Source: Actinomycetes bacterium
GTDB lineage: Bacteria; Actinomycetota; Acidimicrobiia; Acidimicrobiales; SZUA-35
Direction: 5' to 3'
DNA: 16,453 nucleotides
NCBI GenBank assembly: GCA_024227975.1
Contig: JAAETV010000341.1
Coordinates: forward strand, 1 to 16,453
The notes beneath the pieces were generated by a model that saw only the letters and a program-made list of their open reading frames with translations, did not search any database and was not told the origin of the DNA. The number at the start of each line of letters is the position of its first letter. Position 1 is the stretch's first letter. The position numbers and the translations under genes are program-made. Positions 6,488 to 14,200 of this stretch are shown piece by piece.

Positions 6488-7036
6488 ATGGCCGACCGGG
6501 CGACTTTCGCCGAGGATACGGGGCCATATCGGCGGCCCCTCTATTCGACTGCGGTGCGCCTGACAACCAACCCGAGCGATGCCGAGGATCTCGTCCAGGA
6601 GACCTATCTCCGAGCCTTCCGTAGCTATGGCACCTTTCGCAAGGGCACCAATTTGCGGGCCTGGCTGTTCCGCATCCTCACCAATGCCCATATCAATCGC
6701 TATCGAGCCAAGACGCGGCGCCCCGAGGAGACCGGGCTCGACACCATCGAAGACCACACCCTCCACCGCCGGGCCATCGATGGCGACAGCTACTGGCGGA
6801 GCGCGGAGGACGAGATGCTCGATCTCCTCTCCGAATCCGAACTGGTGGCTGTGGTCGAGCAGCTTCCATTGGCCTACCGGGAGGTGGTACTGATGGCCGA
6901 TGTGGGCGGCTTCTCCTACCGTGAGATAGCGGAGAAGCTCGGTATCCCCATCGGCACAGTCATGAGCCGACTCCACCGTGGCCGCCACGCCCTGCGTCGA
7001 GAGTTGGCTCGGCGTCCCGAGCTAGTCTCCAACTAG
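6488..7036 (+). CDS. ECF RNA polymerase sigma factor, SigH/SigR-like
   Basis: This 182-aa protein is a two-domain ECF sigma factor. Region 2 is at about 15-78, with STAVRLTTNPSDAEDLVQET and GTNLRAWLFRILTNAHINRY, very close to SigH/SigR/RpoE-like sequences of actinobacteria. Region 4 is at about 118-172, with LPLAYREVVLMADVGGFSYREIA and GIPIGTVMSRLHRGRHALRR. SigH/SigR relatives respond to thiol-oxidative stress and are normally held by a zinc-binding anti-sigma factor (RsrA/RshA) encoded directly downstream. No such gene follows; a 43-aa membrane protein does. Regulation may use an anti-sigma factor elsewhere, or the group may be a related one without it. It is likely transcribed from its own leaderless promoter. 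Confidence 0.93.
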   Translation: MADRATFAEDTGPYRRPLYSTAVRLTTNPSDAEDLVQETYLRAFRSYGTFRKGTNLRAWLFRILTNAHINRYRAKTRRPEETGLDTIEDHTLHRRAIDGDSYWRSAEDEMLDLLSESELVAVVEQLPLAYREVVLMADVGGFSYREIAEKLGIPIGTVMSRLHRGRHALRRELARRPELVSN

Positions 7037-7049
7037 GCCGCGGGGCCGC

Positions 7050-7055
7050 TACAGT
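7050..7055 (+). promoter_or_regulatory. Weak candidate -10 element before the 43-aa gene
   Basis: TACAGT (TANNNT) ends nine bases before the ATG at 7065. No -35 match was noted. The gene could equally be cotranscribed with the sigma factor, whose stop is 28 bases upstream. Confidence 0.2.
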
Positions 7056-7064
7056 GAACAGATT

Positions 7065-7196
7065 ATGTTGGCTGTGGTGTGGCATTACTGGCTCGGTTTC
7101 TTTCTCGCATTCGGAGCCGTCGTAACCGTGATGGCCGTTGGCGTCGGGTACATCGCCCGTGTCCAGATGCCCAGGTACCCCAAGAAGTCGGGTTGA
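7065..7196 (+). CDS. Small single-pass membrane protein, 43 aa
   Basis: ATG 7065 to TGA 7194-7196 encodes 43 residues: an aromatic N-terminus (MLAVVWHYWLGFF), a hydrophobic helix at about 9-31, and a basic, Pro-containing tail (QMPRYPKKSG). The positive-inside rule puts the tail in the cytoplasm. Third codon positions are G/C-biased and the peptide is a well-formed membrane protein, so it is probably real despite its size. Similar short proteins are, from memory, found in related actinobacteria. It sits between the ECF sigma factor and the zinc metalloprotease, where an anti-sigma gene might be expected. It lacks the His/Cys zinc motif of RsrA. Function unknown. Confidence 0.6.
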   Translation: MLAVVWHYWLGFFLAFGAVVTVMAVGVGYIARVQMPRYPKKSG

Positions 7197-7290
7197 CGGT
7201 CGGACCGCCAGCGGCGATCCCCTGCAAATATCACTATTGGGCGAGATTTCGTTCGATGGGACTGTATGCATGGATCGTGGGCGTCGGCCG

Positions 7291-8481
7291 ATGAGCGCCA
7301 GAGTTGACTGGAGTTTTGCTCGGTCTGTGGCTGGACGGGTAGCGGGCCAGGAGCCCTTTGGCGAGAGTTACCACCAGTCGTCGCTGGAGAGCGACTTGTT
7401 GGAACTGACGCGACAGGCCGAACAGCTGGTTGAAGCCGAAACCGGCCTGGTGTCGGCCGCTGGGTCCGCTCGGGCCAAGGTCACCGACCGCCTGGGTTGG
7501 GTCGATGCCAACCTGGCCAGCTTCGAGCGTCTCCTCGGCCCCCTCCTTAGGCGCCTCGGCACCGAAGATGACGACTCGACCCCCTCCAATCGGAGCGGTC
7601 AGGCTCCGAACGGCTCGTCGAACGTCTCAACCACCGGTCTCTCCCAGCCCTCACTGACCGAGAGCCTGCTGACCCCGATCAGTCGCGCCGTGAACACAGT
7701 CAGCGATACCGTCGGCCCCAAGATGGCGGGCGCCCAACTCGGCGCCTTGCTGGGCTGGATGTCATCGCGGGTGCTCGGTCAATATGACCTGCTGATCGCC
7801 GAGGACGACCGTCCCCAGGATCAGGATTGGGTCTACTACGTCGGGCCCAACGTAGTCTCACTCGAGAAGCGCTACGGCTTTCCACCCCAGGAGTTCCGGC
7901 TCTGGATCGCGGTCCACGAATGCACCCACCGGGCCCAGTTCACCGGGGTGCCCTGGCTCCGCCCCTACTTCTTGTCGCTCGTCAACGAGTTGCTCGATTC
8001 GGTCGATCCCGACCCGAAGCGGTTCCTCGACGCCCTGACCGACACGGTACGCGAGGCCCGGGAAGGCAGCCGCACGGGGCTTTCCGAGGGTGGGCTGTCA
8101 CTCCTGTTGGCTACCCCCGAGCAACGCCTGACCATGAAGAAGGTCTCCGGTCTGATGAGCCTCCTCGAAGGCCACGGTGACATCATCATGGACCGGGCGA
8201 CCCAAGATCTGATCCCATCCCAACAGCGCTTCTCTCGCGTCATGAGCCAACGTCGCAAGAACTCGTCCGGCCTGACCCGCCTCGTCCAGAAGCTGACGGG
8301 GATGGAGGCCAAGCTGGCTCAATACGAAGAGGGTGAGGAGTTCGTCCGAACCGTCGAGGCCAGCGGAGGACGGGAGCTGTTCGATCTGGTCTGGACTGGG
8401 CCCGAGGCCCTGCCGACCATCGACGAGATCCGCTCGCCCGACCTGTGGATCGAACGGGTCGGAACACCAGCAGGAACCTGA
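7291..8481 (+). CDS. Zinc-dependent metalloprotease-like protein (DUF2342 family)
   Basis: This 396-aa protein belongs to the actinobacterial family also described as F420-associated zinc-dependent metalloprotease-like (M. tuberculosis Rv3626c type). The start MSARVDWSFARSVA matches the family's N-terminal VDW; an in-frame ATG at 7270 is an alternative. The zinc site is visible as HECTH (His209, Glu210, His213), with Glu293 in LLEGHGDIIMD as the probable third ligand. A Ser/Gly/Asn-rich linker at about 91-121 separates N-terminal helices from the catalytic part. No signal peptide is seen, so it is likely cytoplasmic. It sits three bases before tilS, the same pairing as in mycobacteria. Its substrate is unknown. 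Confidence 0.92.
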   Translation: MSARVDWSFARSVAGRVAGQEPFGESYHQSSLESDLLELTRQAEQLVEAETGLVSAAGSARAKVTDRLGWVDANLASFERLLGPLLRRLGTEDDDSTPSNRSGQAPNGSSNVSTTGLSQPSLTESLLTPISRAVNTVSDTVGPKMAGAQLGALLGWMSSRVLGQYDLLIAEDDRPQDQDWVYYVGPNVVSLEKRYGFPPQEFRLWIAVHECTHRAQFTGVPWLRPYFLSLVNELLDSVDPDPKRFLDALTDTVREAREGSRTGLSEGGLSLLLATPEQRLTMKKVSGLMSLLEGHGDIIMDRATQDLIPSQQRFSRVMSQRRKNSSGLTRLVQKLTGMEAKLAQYEEGEEFVRTVEASGGRELFDLVWTGPEALPTIDEIRSPDLWIERVGTPAGT

Positions 8482-8484
8482 CCG

Positions 8485-9375
8485 GTGAGCTCGGTCTCGC
8501 CCTGGGACGGGGCTGACCGGATCGACGTCCTACTCGCCCGGTGCCAGTTCCCCCCAGCCGGTACCCCGGTGGTGTGTGGGGTCTCGGGTGGTGCTGACTC
8601 GTTGGCCCTATTGGCCCTGGCCTGCGCCGCCGACCTAGACGTGACCGCCATCCACGTTGATCATGGGCTGCGGCCGGACTCAGGGGCGGCTGAAGCGTTG
8701 CTAGTCGAACGGGCGGCGACCCGATTCGGGGCTCGTTTCCAGGCCGTCGAGGTCGATATCGAGGCTGGCCCAGATCTCGAGCAACGGGCCCGAGTGGCCC
8801 GCCACGCGGCGCTAGGCCCCCGGGCCATGACTGGCCACACAGCCGACGATCAGGCTGAGACCGTCCTTGTCAACCTGCTGCGAGGGGCCGGTCCGGCTGG
8901 GCTGGCCGCCATGCGCCCCGACCACCGTCACCCGATCCTGGCCCTGCGTCGGGCCGAGACGGTGGCCCTTTGCGCCCTCCTCGGGCTCGATCCGGTCGTC
9001 GACCCGTCGAATCAGGATCCCCGCTTCATCCGCAACCGGGTCCGGGCCGAGCTCCTACCCCTCATGGCTGATATCTCCCAGCGGGATCCCATCCCCCTCC
9101 TGGCCCGTACCGCCCGCCACGCCAGGGAAATCGTCGACGATGTCCAGGCCCTGGCGGCCGATATCGACCCGACCGACACTCGAGCCCTGCAAGACCATCC
9201 TGGTACCGTCGTCGCTGAGGCACTGCGGAGATGGCTTCGTGATGAGTTGGATCACCCACCATCGACGGCTGAGCTGGAACGGGTAATGGCCGTCGTTCGC
9301 CACGAAGCGGTGGCCTGCCAGCTCAGCGGCCATCGGCGAGTCAGCCGCCGGGACGGGATCCTGACGATCGAGTGA
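8485..9375 (+). CDS. tilS: tRNA(Ile)-lysidine synthase
   Basis: TilS uses ATP to attach lysine to C34 of the CAU-anticodon tRNA-Ile, so that it decodes AUA instead of AUG. The 296-aa product has the N-type ATP pyrophosphatase loop SGGADS (34-39), IHVDHGLRPDS, the GHTADDQAETVLVNLLRG motif, and the IRNRVRAELLP motif. It is shorter than E. coli TilS and lacks the C-terminal TilS_C domain, as is usual in actinobacteria. The start is GTG 8485, three bases after the metalloprotease stop, which indicates cotranscription. Downstream there is no hpt or ftsH; a folP remnant follows instead. Confidence 0.95.
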   Translation: MSSVSPWDGADRIDVLLARCQFPPAGTPVVCGVSGGADSLALLALACAADLDVTAIHVDHGLRPDSGAAEALLVERAATRFGARFQAVEVDIEAGPDLEQRARVARHAALGPRAMTGHTADDQAETVLVNLLRGAGPAGLAAMRPDHRHPILALRRAETVALCALLGLDPVVDPSNQDPRFIRNRVRAELLPLMADISQRDPIPLLARTARHAREIVDDVQALAADIDPTDTRALQDHPGTVVAEALRRWLRDELDHPPSTAELERVMAVVRHEAVACQLSGHRRVSRRDGILTIE

Positions 9376-9422
9376 TTCGACCGGGTAAGCGAGAGCATCG
9401 ACCCCGGTACCATGGCCCGACG

Positions 9423-9778
9423 ATGGTTCGAGCGATGGGAGTACTCAACGTCACACCTGATTCGTTCAGTGTTGGCGGCAACCTCATGGCTTCGACGACG
9501 CTGTCGGCAAATCCCTTGACGAACGGGCGACCCAGGCCGCCCCAGCAAGCGTTTCCGAGGTCTGGGTCCACCCCGGATTCGGCTTTGGCGAGAATCTCGA
9601 TCACAATGGCTCTGCTCGCAAATCTCGATCGACTCGTGGCTAGCGGCTGGTTGGCTCGGCGGTGATGGCCACCCAAGCCATGGTTTGCGGCGCAGATCCG
9701 ATCTGGGTCAATGACGTTGAAGTAGTGAGGCAGGCGGCAACCGTATTCGCAGGCGAGAAGTACATCAGGAGAACGTGA
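9423..9778 (+). pseudogene. folP: Dihydropteroate synthase remnant, internally deleted and frameshifted
   Basis: The frame from ATG 9423 opens with MGVLNVTPDSFSVGG, the first dihydropteroate synthase signature (Asp replaced by Val in SDGG). The sequence then changes frame. In the frame of 9491 it reads GFDDAVGKSLDERATQAA and VWVHPGFGFGENLDHN, matching the late part of the enzyme (the DPGFGFGK region). It returns to the first frame at about 9606-9650 for ALLANLDRLVASGW, then to the second frame for ATQAMVCGADPIWVNDVE, the C-terminal RVHDV region, ending at TGA 9776-9778. The second frame has a TAG at 9641-9643. About 110-130 central codons (including the substrate-binding core) and some 30 later ones are missing. 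Only about 118 codons remain of about 270, so this cannot make an active enzyme. Confidence 0.85.
9767..9771 (+). promoter_or_regulatory. Ribosome binding site of the phosphatase-like gene
   Basis: AGGAG lies six bases before ATG 9778. It favours that ATG over the GTG at 9775, which would be too close. Confidence 0.6.
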
Positions 9779-10419
9779 TGGCGAAAGGAAAATGGGCGCA
9801 GGGCATCAGGCCTCGGCAGTTCCATTGGATCATCCAGGATCAGTTGGCGATCTGCGAGCGACCGGGAGGCTACGGAACGAACCACCGACGGGTTCGCCGT
9901 CAAGAAGAGGTCATCTGGGTCCGAGAAAATGGGTACGCCTTCGTGATCTCGTTGATCCCGTCCGATCACAACCTTCACAGCTACGACGAGCTGGGCCTGC
10001 CGTGGAGGCATTGGCCCTTCGCCCCCTCGTTGAACCTGGAGACGGCTCTGCCCCAGATCTATACCGAGTTGGCGAACCTGCTCGGTAGCGGCAAGAAGCT
10101 CTTGCTCCATATGGAAGAGGTCGGTGACCGGCTGGCTGGATTCGTTGCCGGCTACCTGCGTTGGACAGGGATGGTGCCGGTGACGTTCGAGGCGATCATG
10201 GTCGTCGAGCGGATCCTGGGTCGGCAGATGGGCCCGACCGGACGCAGCATAGTGACCGCGGCCGAAGAGGCGCTCACCAGTCCCGCCGCCGCGGCCGCCA
10301 TTGCTGCTAGAGCAAGCGGGGGCGACGATCTCATCATCGATGGTGTCGAGGGGGGAGCCGTTCAGGTCGAATCGACGGAGTCTGAACCGGCAGGGTCGGG
10401 GCCGCCAGCCAGCGGCTGA
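9778..10419 (+). CDS. Protein-tyrosine-phosphatase-like protein without the catalytic Cys
   Basis: This 213-aa cytoplasmic protein has the layout of a dual-specificity/tyrosine phosphatase. An N-terminal part contains RPRQFHWIIQDQLAICERPG. A strand-turn region (WVRENGYAFVISLIPSDHN and ELGLPWRHWPFAP) corresponds to the usual general-acid segment. A P-loop-like strand follows, KKLLLHMEEVGDRLAGFVAGYLRW (107-129). In active enzymes this loop is HCxxGxxR; here it is His111-Met112-E-E-V-G-D-Arg118, so the nucleophilic Cys is replaced by Met. The C-terminal 40 residues are acidic and Gly/Pro-rich. It probably acts as a binding or scaffold protein. Related actinobacterial proteins seem, from memory, to have a similar Cys-less HxEELGDR loop. 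Its ATG overlaps the TGA of the folP remnant, a relic of coupling to the once-intact gene. Confidence 0.6.
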   Translation: MAKGKWAQGIRPRQFHWIIQDQLAICERPGGYGTNHRRVRRQEEVIWVRENGYAFVISLIPSDHNLHSYDELGLPWRHWPFAPSLNLETALPQIYTELANLLGSGKKLLLHMEEVGDRLAGFVAGYLRWTGMVPVTFEAIMVVERILGRQMGPTGRSIVTAAEEALTSPAAAAAIAARASGGDDLIIDGVEGGAVQVESTESEPAGSGPPASG

Positions 10420-10439
10420 CACCGTCGCCAATATGGCTA

Positions 10440-10460
10440 GGCGCCACCCAATGAGGCGCC
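10440..10460. other. GGCGCC inverted repeat in the gap before the WXG gene
   Basis: GGCGCC at 10440-10445 and again at 10455-10460 can pair across a nine-base loop; each half is itself palindromic. It lies 20 bases after the phosphatase-like stop. No T-run follows. It could end the tilS-side transcript or serve as an operator for the WXG operon. The rest of the gap (to 10613) shows nothing firm. Confidence 0.3.
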
Positions 10461-10468
10461 AAGCTGCT

Positions 10469-10561
10469 ATGTTCAGATCCAATCTCGGAGTTCAGCTCCC
10501 GCATCGAATTGACAACGAGCGGTACTACGGCATCCGGCCCGAAGGCCTGATCCTGAGCTGA
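10469..10561 (+). CDS. Possible 30-aa ORF upstream of the WXG gene
   Basis: ATG 10469 to TGA 10559-10561 encodes 30 residues containing PHRIDNERYYGIRPEGLILS. The peptide looks protein-like, but no ribosome binding site or family is evident. It may be a leader peptide, a fragment of a lost gene or chance. Confidence 0.15.
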   Translation: MFRSNLGVQLPHRIDNERYYGIRPEGLILS

Positions 10562-10600
10562 TGAGGCGACGAGCCACGGGCCCGACCGTCCGCTCACTTC

Positions 10601-10606
10601 GAGAGG
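10601..10606 (+). promoter_or_regulatory. Ribosome binding site of the WXG-type gene
   Basis: GAGAGG lies seven bases before ATG 10614, a good exposed site suited to abundant expression of a secreted substrate. Confidence 0.55.
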
Positions 10607-10613
10607 AATCACA

Positions 10614-11261
10614 ATGTCAGGTACTGAGGTTATTGGCACCAGCCAGGCCGTCATCGACGACTACGAACGGGATGCAATCAGGATCTTTGCCGGCATGCGA
10701 GCCAACATGGCGTTGCTGGTCGAGCAAGCATTCGCCCTTACCTATGAGGGGCCGGATGCCCTGGAGGTGTTCAACCCGGGGCTGATCAATCTGGCTACCA
10801 GCGCCGTCGGCCAGATGGAGGGGGGGATGAGCCAGTTCGCATCCGCCGTAGGGCAGGTGACGTCCAATATCTCACGTTCCTTGGGGGCGGGCGAGATCGT
10901 CTTTGCCTACGAGGCGAAGGGTTTGGAGTTGCCGCCAGCGCCTGGGATAGCCAACGATGACTTCCGGATCGATGTCGAAGGCTTCGAGCGTTTCATCACC
11001 CAGATCCTTCCCGACGCTCAGACCGAGATCCGTCGGGCCATCACCGATAACCAAGAAGCGTTCAATCGTATCCCGATGGCCACCCTCGACTCTCCGGGCT
11101 GGTCTGGTCAGTCCCGTGACCATGCCCAGAACGTTGTCGTGCCCCGCCAGACCGAGAATCTGATGTCCCTCTGGGACCGGGTCGGGACCCAGATCACCGA
11201 GTTCATGGTCAGCGCCAAGAACGGAACCCTGGAGGCCGATGGGGCCGGAGCGGTCGGCTGA
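10614..11261 (+). CDS. Tandem WXG100-like protein, probable type VII secretion substrate or component
   Basis: The 215-aa protein has no signal peptide and is almost all helical. The second half carries a WXG100-type turn, TLDSPGWSGQSRDHAQ (Trp163-Ser-Gly165), between two helices. The first half has the related turn ALTYEGPDALEVF (Tyr44-Glu-Gly46) followed by a long helix (SAVGQMEGGMSQFASAVGQVTSN). It therefore looks like two WXG100 hairpins joined in one chain, equivalent to a covalent Esx heterodimer. Known WXG100 proteins are about 100 aa and pair up. The mycobacterial C-terminal YxxxD/E export signal was not found. It is the first gene of a two-gene unit with the EssC/EccC-type ATPase 21 bases downstream, which strongly supports the type VII assignment. 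Confidence 0.72.
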   Translation: MSGTEVIGTSQAVIDDYERDAIRIFAGMRANMALLVEQAFALTYEGPDALEVFNPGLINLATSAVGQMEGGMSQFASAVGQVTSNISRSLGAGEIVFAYEAKGLELPPAPGIANDDFRIDVEGFERFITQILPDAQTEIRRAITDNQEAFNRIPMATLDSPGWSGQSRDHAQNVVVPRQTENLMSLWDRVGTQITEFMVSAKNGTLEADGAGAVG

Positions 11262-11263
11262 GG

Positions 11264-11277
11264 GCCTCGTTCGAGGC
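11264..11277 (+). promoter_or_regulatory. Hairpin covering the ribosome binding site of the EssC-like gene
   Basis: GCCTCG (11264-11269) and CGAGGC (11272-11277) form a perfect six-base stem with a TT loop. The GAGG at 11273-11276, six bases before ATG 11283, is the likely Shine-Dalgarno and lies in the 3' arm. Ribosomes finishing the WXG gene (stop 11259-11261) would open it, implying translational coupling and lower ATPase output. Confidence 0.45.
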
Positions 11278-11282
11278 TGACA

Positions 11283-14200
11283 ATGGACATCGATCTTCCC
11301 CTCAGAATCATCGAGGTCGACAAGGCTCAGATGCTCACAGAGCTGACTGTGACCGTCGAGCGAACCCACTCCGTTGGTGCCCTGCTCGACGCCCTGATCG
11401 GCTTCGTCGGCCTCGATCCAGCCCACCCCTGGTACCTCGGGTTTGGCGATGGTCGGGAGGCACTGGCCGATGAGTCCTCCGTCGGCGACGTCGGGCTGAT
11501 CTCCGGCCGGTGGCTGGTTATCGCCCCCGAGCTGTCTTGGTGGCCGGCCGAGGTGTCGACCGGTAGGAGACCCAGCGGTGGTCGAGACGCCAGACTGGAG
11601 CTGGTGGTCCGGTCCGGACCCGACGTTGGGGCTTGGACCGCGCTGCGTCGTGACTCGACCGATCGAGCCCGTCTGAGCGTCGGACGGGACCCGAGCTGCT
11701 CGCTGCTGCTGTCCGATCCAACGGTCGCTCGGGTCGGGGTCGAGATCGATGTTCAAGACTCGGCCCAGGTCCAAGTACGGGTAGGGGACTACCAGGGTCG
11801 GGTGCTCATCGATGGTGTAGTTGTCAATGAGCAGGCACCGCTGGCTGAAGGTCAGCTTCTTCGGGTTGGTGCCTCGACCCTGGCCCTACGGCCCGGTCGC
11901 TCGGCCGACCTTGGATCTGAAGCCGCAGACGGGGCCGGCCGACGCCCAGCGGTCGCCGCTCGAAGCCGACGAGATTTGACAGCCAAGGCCGTCCGATCGA
12001 CCGCCGGCCTGTTCGGCGAGATCCCGTTTCATCGGACCCCCTACTATCCGATCCCGATTCCAGAGGTGACCTTCGATCCGCTCGGTGACGTGCCTGAGTT
12101 GGGGGAGCCGAATCGGTTCGCCTACCTGGCCGCCTTGATGCCTTTGGTCATGGGCATCACCATGGCCCTCCTCTACTCTCCCCGGTTCCTGATGTTTGCC
12201 GTGCTCTCCCCGATCATGGCGGTGGCGAACCATATCGATCAACGACGTCGTCGCCGCCGTCGCTACGGGAAGGCGCTGGTACGTTTCGAGGCCAGGGTGG
12301 CCGAACGCAAGAAGCGCCTGGTCGAGGCTCTGGCCACTGAACGCCGTTGTCGCTTCGAGGGTGCCGCCGATCTGGTCAGGTTGGCGGAGCGGGCACGGAC
12401 CAAGGCCCCCGAGGTGTGGATCCGGGATCGGGGGGCCAGCGATGCCCTCACCCTCAGGCTCGGGCTCGGTGACGCGACGCCCAGGCTCGTGGTCAGCCCC
12501 GAGACCAGGGGTGATGAGGCCCTGCGAGACGAGCTGGCGGCAGAGGTGGCATCCATGGTCACGATGGGCGATGTCCCGGTGGTGGTGGATCTCCGTGATC
12601 ATGGTGTCCTCGCCCTCGTCGGCCAGGGGGTCGACACCATGGCTCTGGCCGCTTCGTTGCTGGTCCAGGCCTGCTGCCTCCACAGTCCCGAAGATGTCGT
12701 CGTTGTCGTGGCCGCTGCTGGCGGGCGGGCTTCGATCGACTGGGTCCGGTGGCTGCCCCACCTGCGCTCGGCCAGCTCCCCCCTCGAAGGTCCACACCTC
12801 GTCTGGACCAGAGAAGGTGTCGATCAGATGGTGAAGGAACTGTTGGTCGTGGCCGAGCATCGCCTCGACGGGACAGACCGCTCCGGTAGCAACCTCTGGC
12901 CCCGCCTCATCATGGTCATCGACCGGGACCTCGACCCCGACCCCTCACTCGTCTCCCGCCTCCTCGACCTCGGTCCGAACGCAGGTGTGACCCTGATCTG
13001 GCTGACCACTGGGGGCGAGAGGGTGCCCCGCCAGGCCTCAGCTGTTGTCGAGTGCCGTGGTCTGCTCGACCCGAAGTCATCGACGGTTTCCTACACCGAT
13101 CCCGATACGACCGACACCCAGATCGAGATCGAGCGCCTCAGCCCTCACCAGGCAGTCGCGCTAGCCCGGTCGTTGGCTCCTCTTCGAGATGCCTCGTCGG
13201 CGACCTCGGCTTCGGCCGTGCCCCGCCTGGTCACCCTGCATCAGGCCCTGGGTACCAATGAGGTCGACGCCGACTGGATCTTGGATCAGTGGTCGGGATC
13301 CGGACCCGGGGCCAACGGTGGGCTCCTGGCACCCGTCGGGATGACGGCCAACGGTCGCCTCCTGGTCGACCTGGATGAGCACGGTCCCCACGGGCTCATT
13401 GGAGGTACCAGCGGGGCGGGCAAGAGTGAGCTGATCATGTCCATGGTCGCCGGCCTGATGGCCCTGAACCCGCCGGACCGGGTCAACGTCTTGTTCATCG
13501 ACTACAAGGGAGGGGCCTCGACTGCCGCCTTCGGCAACGCCCCTCACACCGTTGGCTGTGTCACCAACCTCGACACCATGTTGGCCATGCGGGCGCTGAC
13601 CTCACTGAGGGCCGAGCTGAATCGGCGAATGAGCTTGTTGGAGGGCAGGGCCAAGGACCTGGGTGAGATGATGGCCCGCTACCCCGATGAGGCCCCTCCC
13701 TCGCTCGTCATCGTGGTCGATGAGTTCGCCACCCTGGTCAAGGAGATCCCCGACTTCGTGGCTGGTGTCGTCGACCTGGCCCAGAGAGGGAGAAGCCTCG
13801 GCATTCACCTCCTCCTGGCCACCCAGCGCCCAGCGGGGGCCGTCAATGAGAACATCCTGGCCAACACCAATCTGCGCATCAGCTTGAGGATGCTCGACGC
13901 CGCCGGGTCGAACAGCGTCATCGGTACCGGTGACGCTGCCGCCATCCCGACCCCGCTCAAAGGCCGAGGGTTCGCCCGCCTCGGGCCCGGTGAGCTGGTT
14001 CCGTTCCAGACGGCATGGTCAGGGGCCCCGGTTGTATCTGATCGAGGTCCGACCCCGGTCACCGTGCGACCATTCGATACTCCCACCTCGTCCGGTTCAG
14101 CCCCCAGTCCGCCCCCGGTCTTGGGTTTGGACGACTCCTCGGACGCCGGGTCTGAGCTGACCCAGCTCGCCGGGGTCTTGGCTGCCATCGATGAGGCCGC

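Noticed and set aside
9640..10482. Minus-strand open frame (280 codons) opposite the phosphatase-like gene
   Set aside because: No recognisable motif. The plus-strand gene has a good ribosome binding site and P-loop-like motif.
10509..10514. Perfect TTGACA as a -35 element for the WXG operon
   Set aside because: No TANNNT hexamer lies 16-18 bases downstream, so it was not called a promoter.
10601..10616. GGAAT next to the WXG start as a SigR/SigH -35 element (GGAAT)
   Set aside because: It is part of the ribosome binding region, and a transcript starting from it would begin inside the gene.
10872..12860. Minus-strand open frames of 300 and 324 codons (10872-11774 and 11886-12860) opposite the WXG and EssC-like genes
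   Set aside because: Antisense shadows with Gly/Asp/His-rich composition; the plus-strand products have clear domains.
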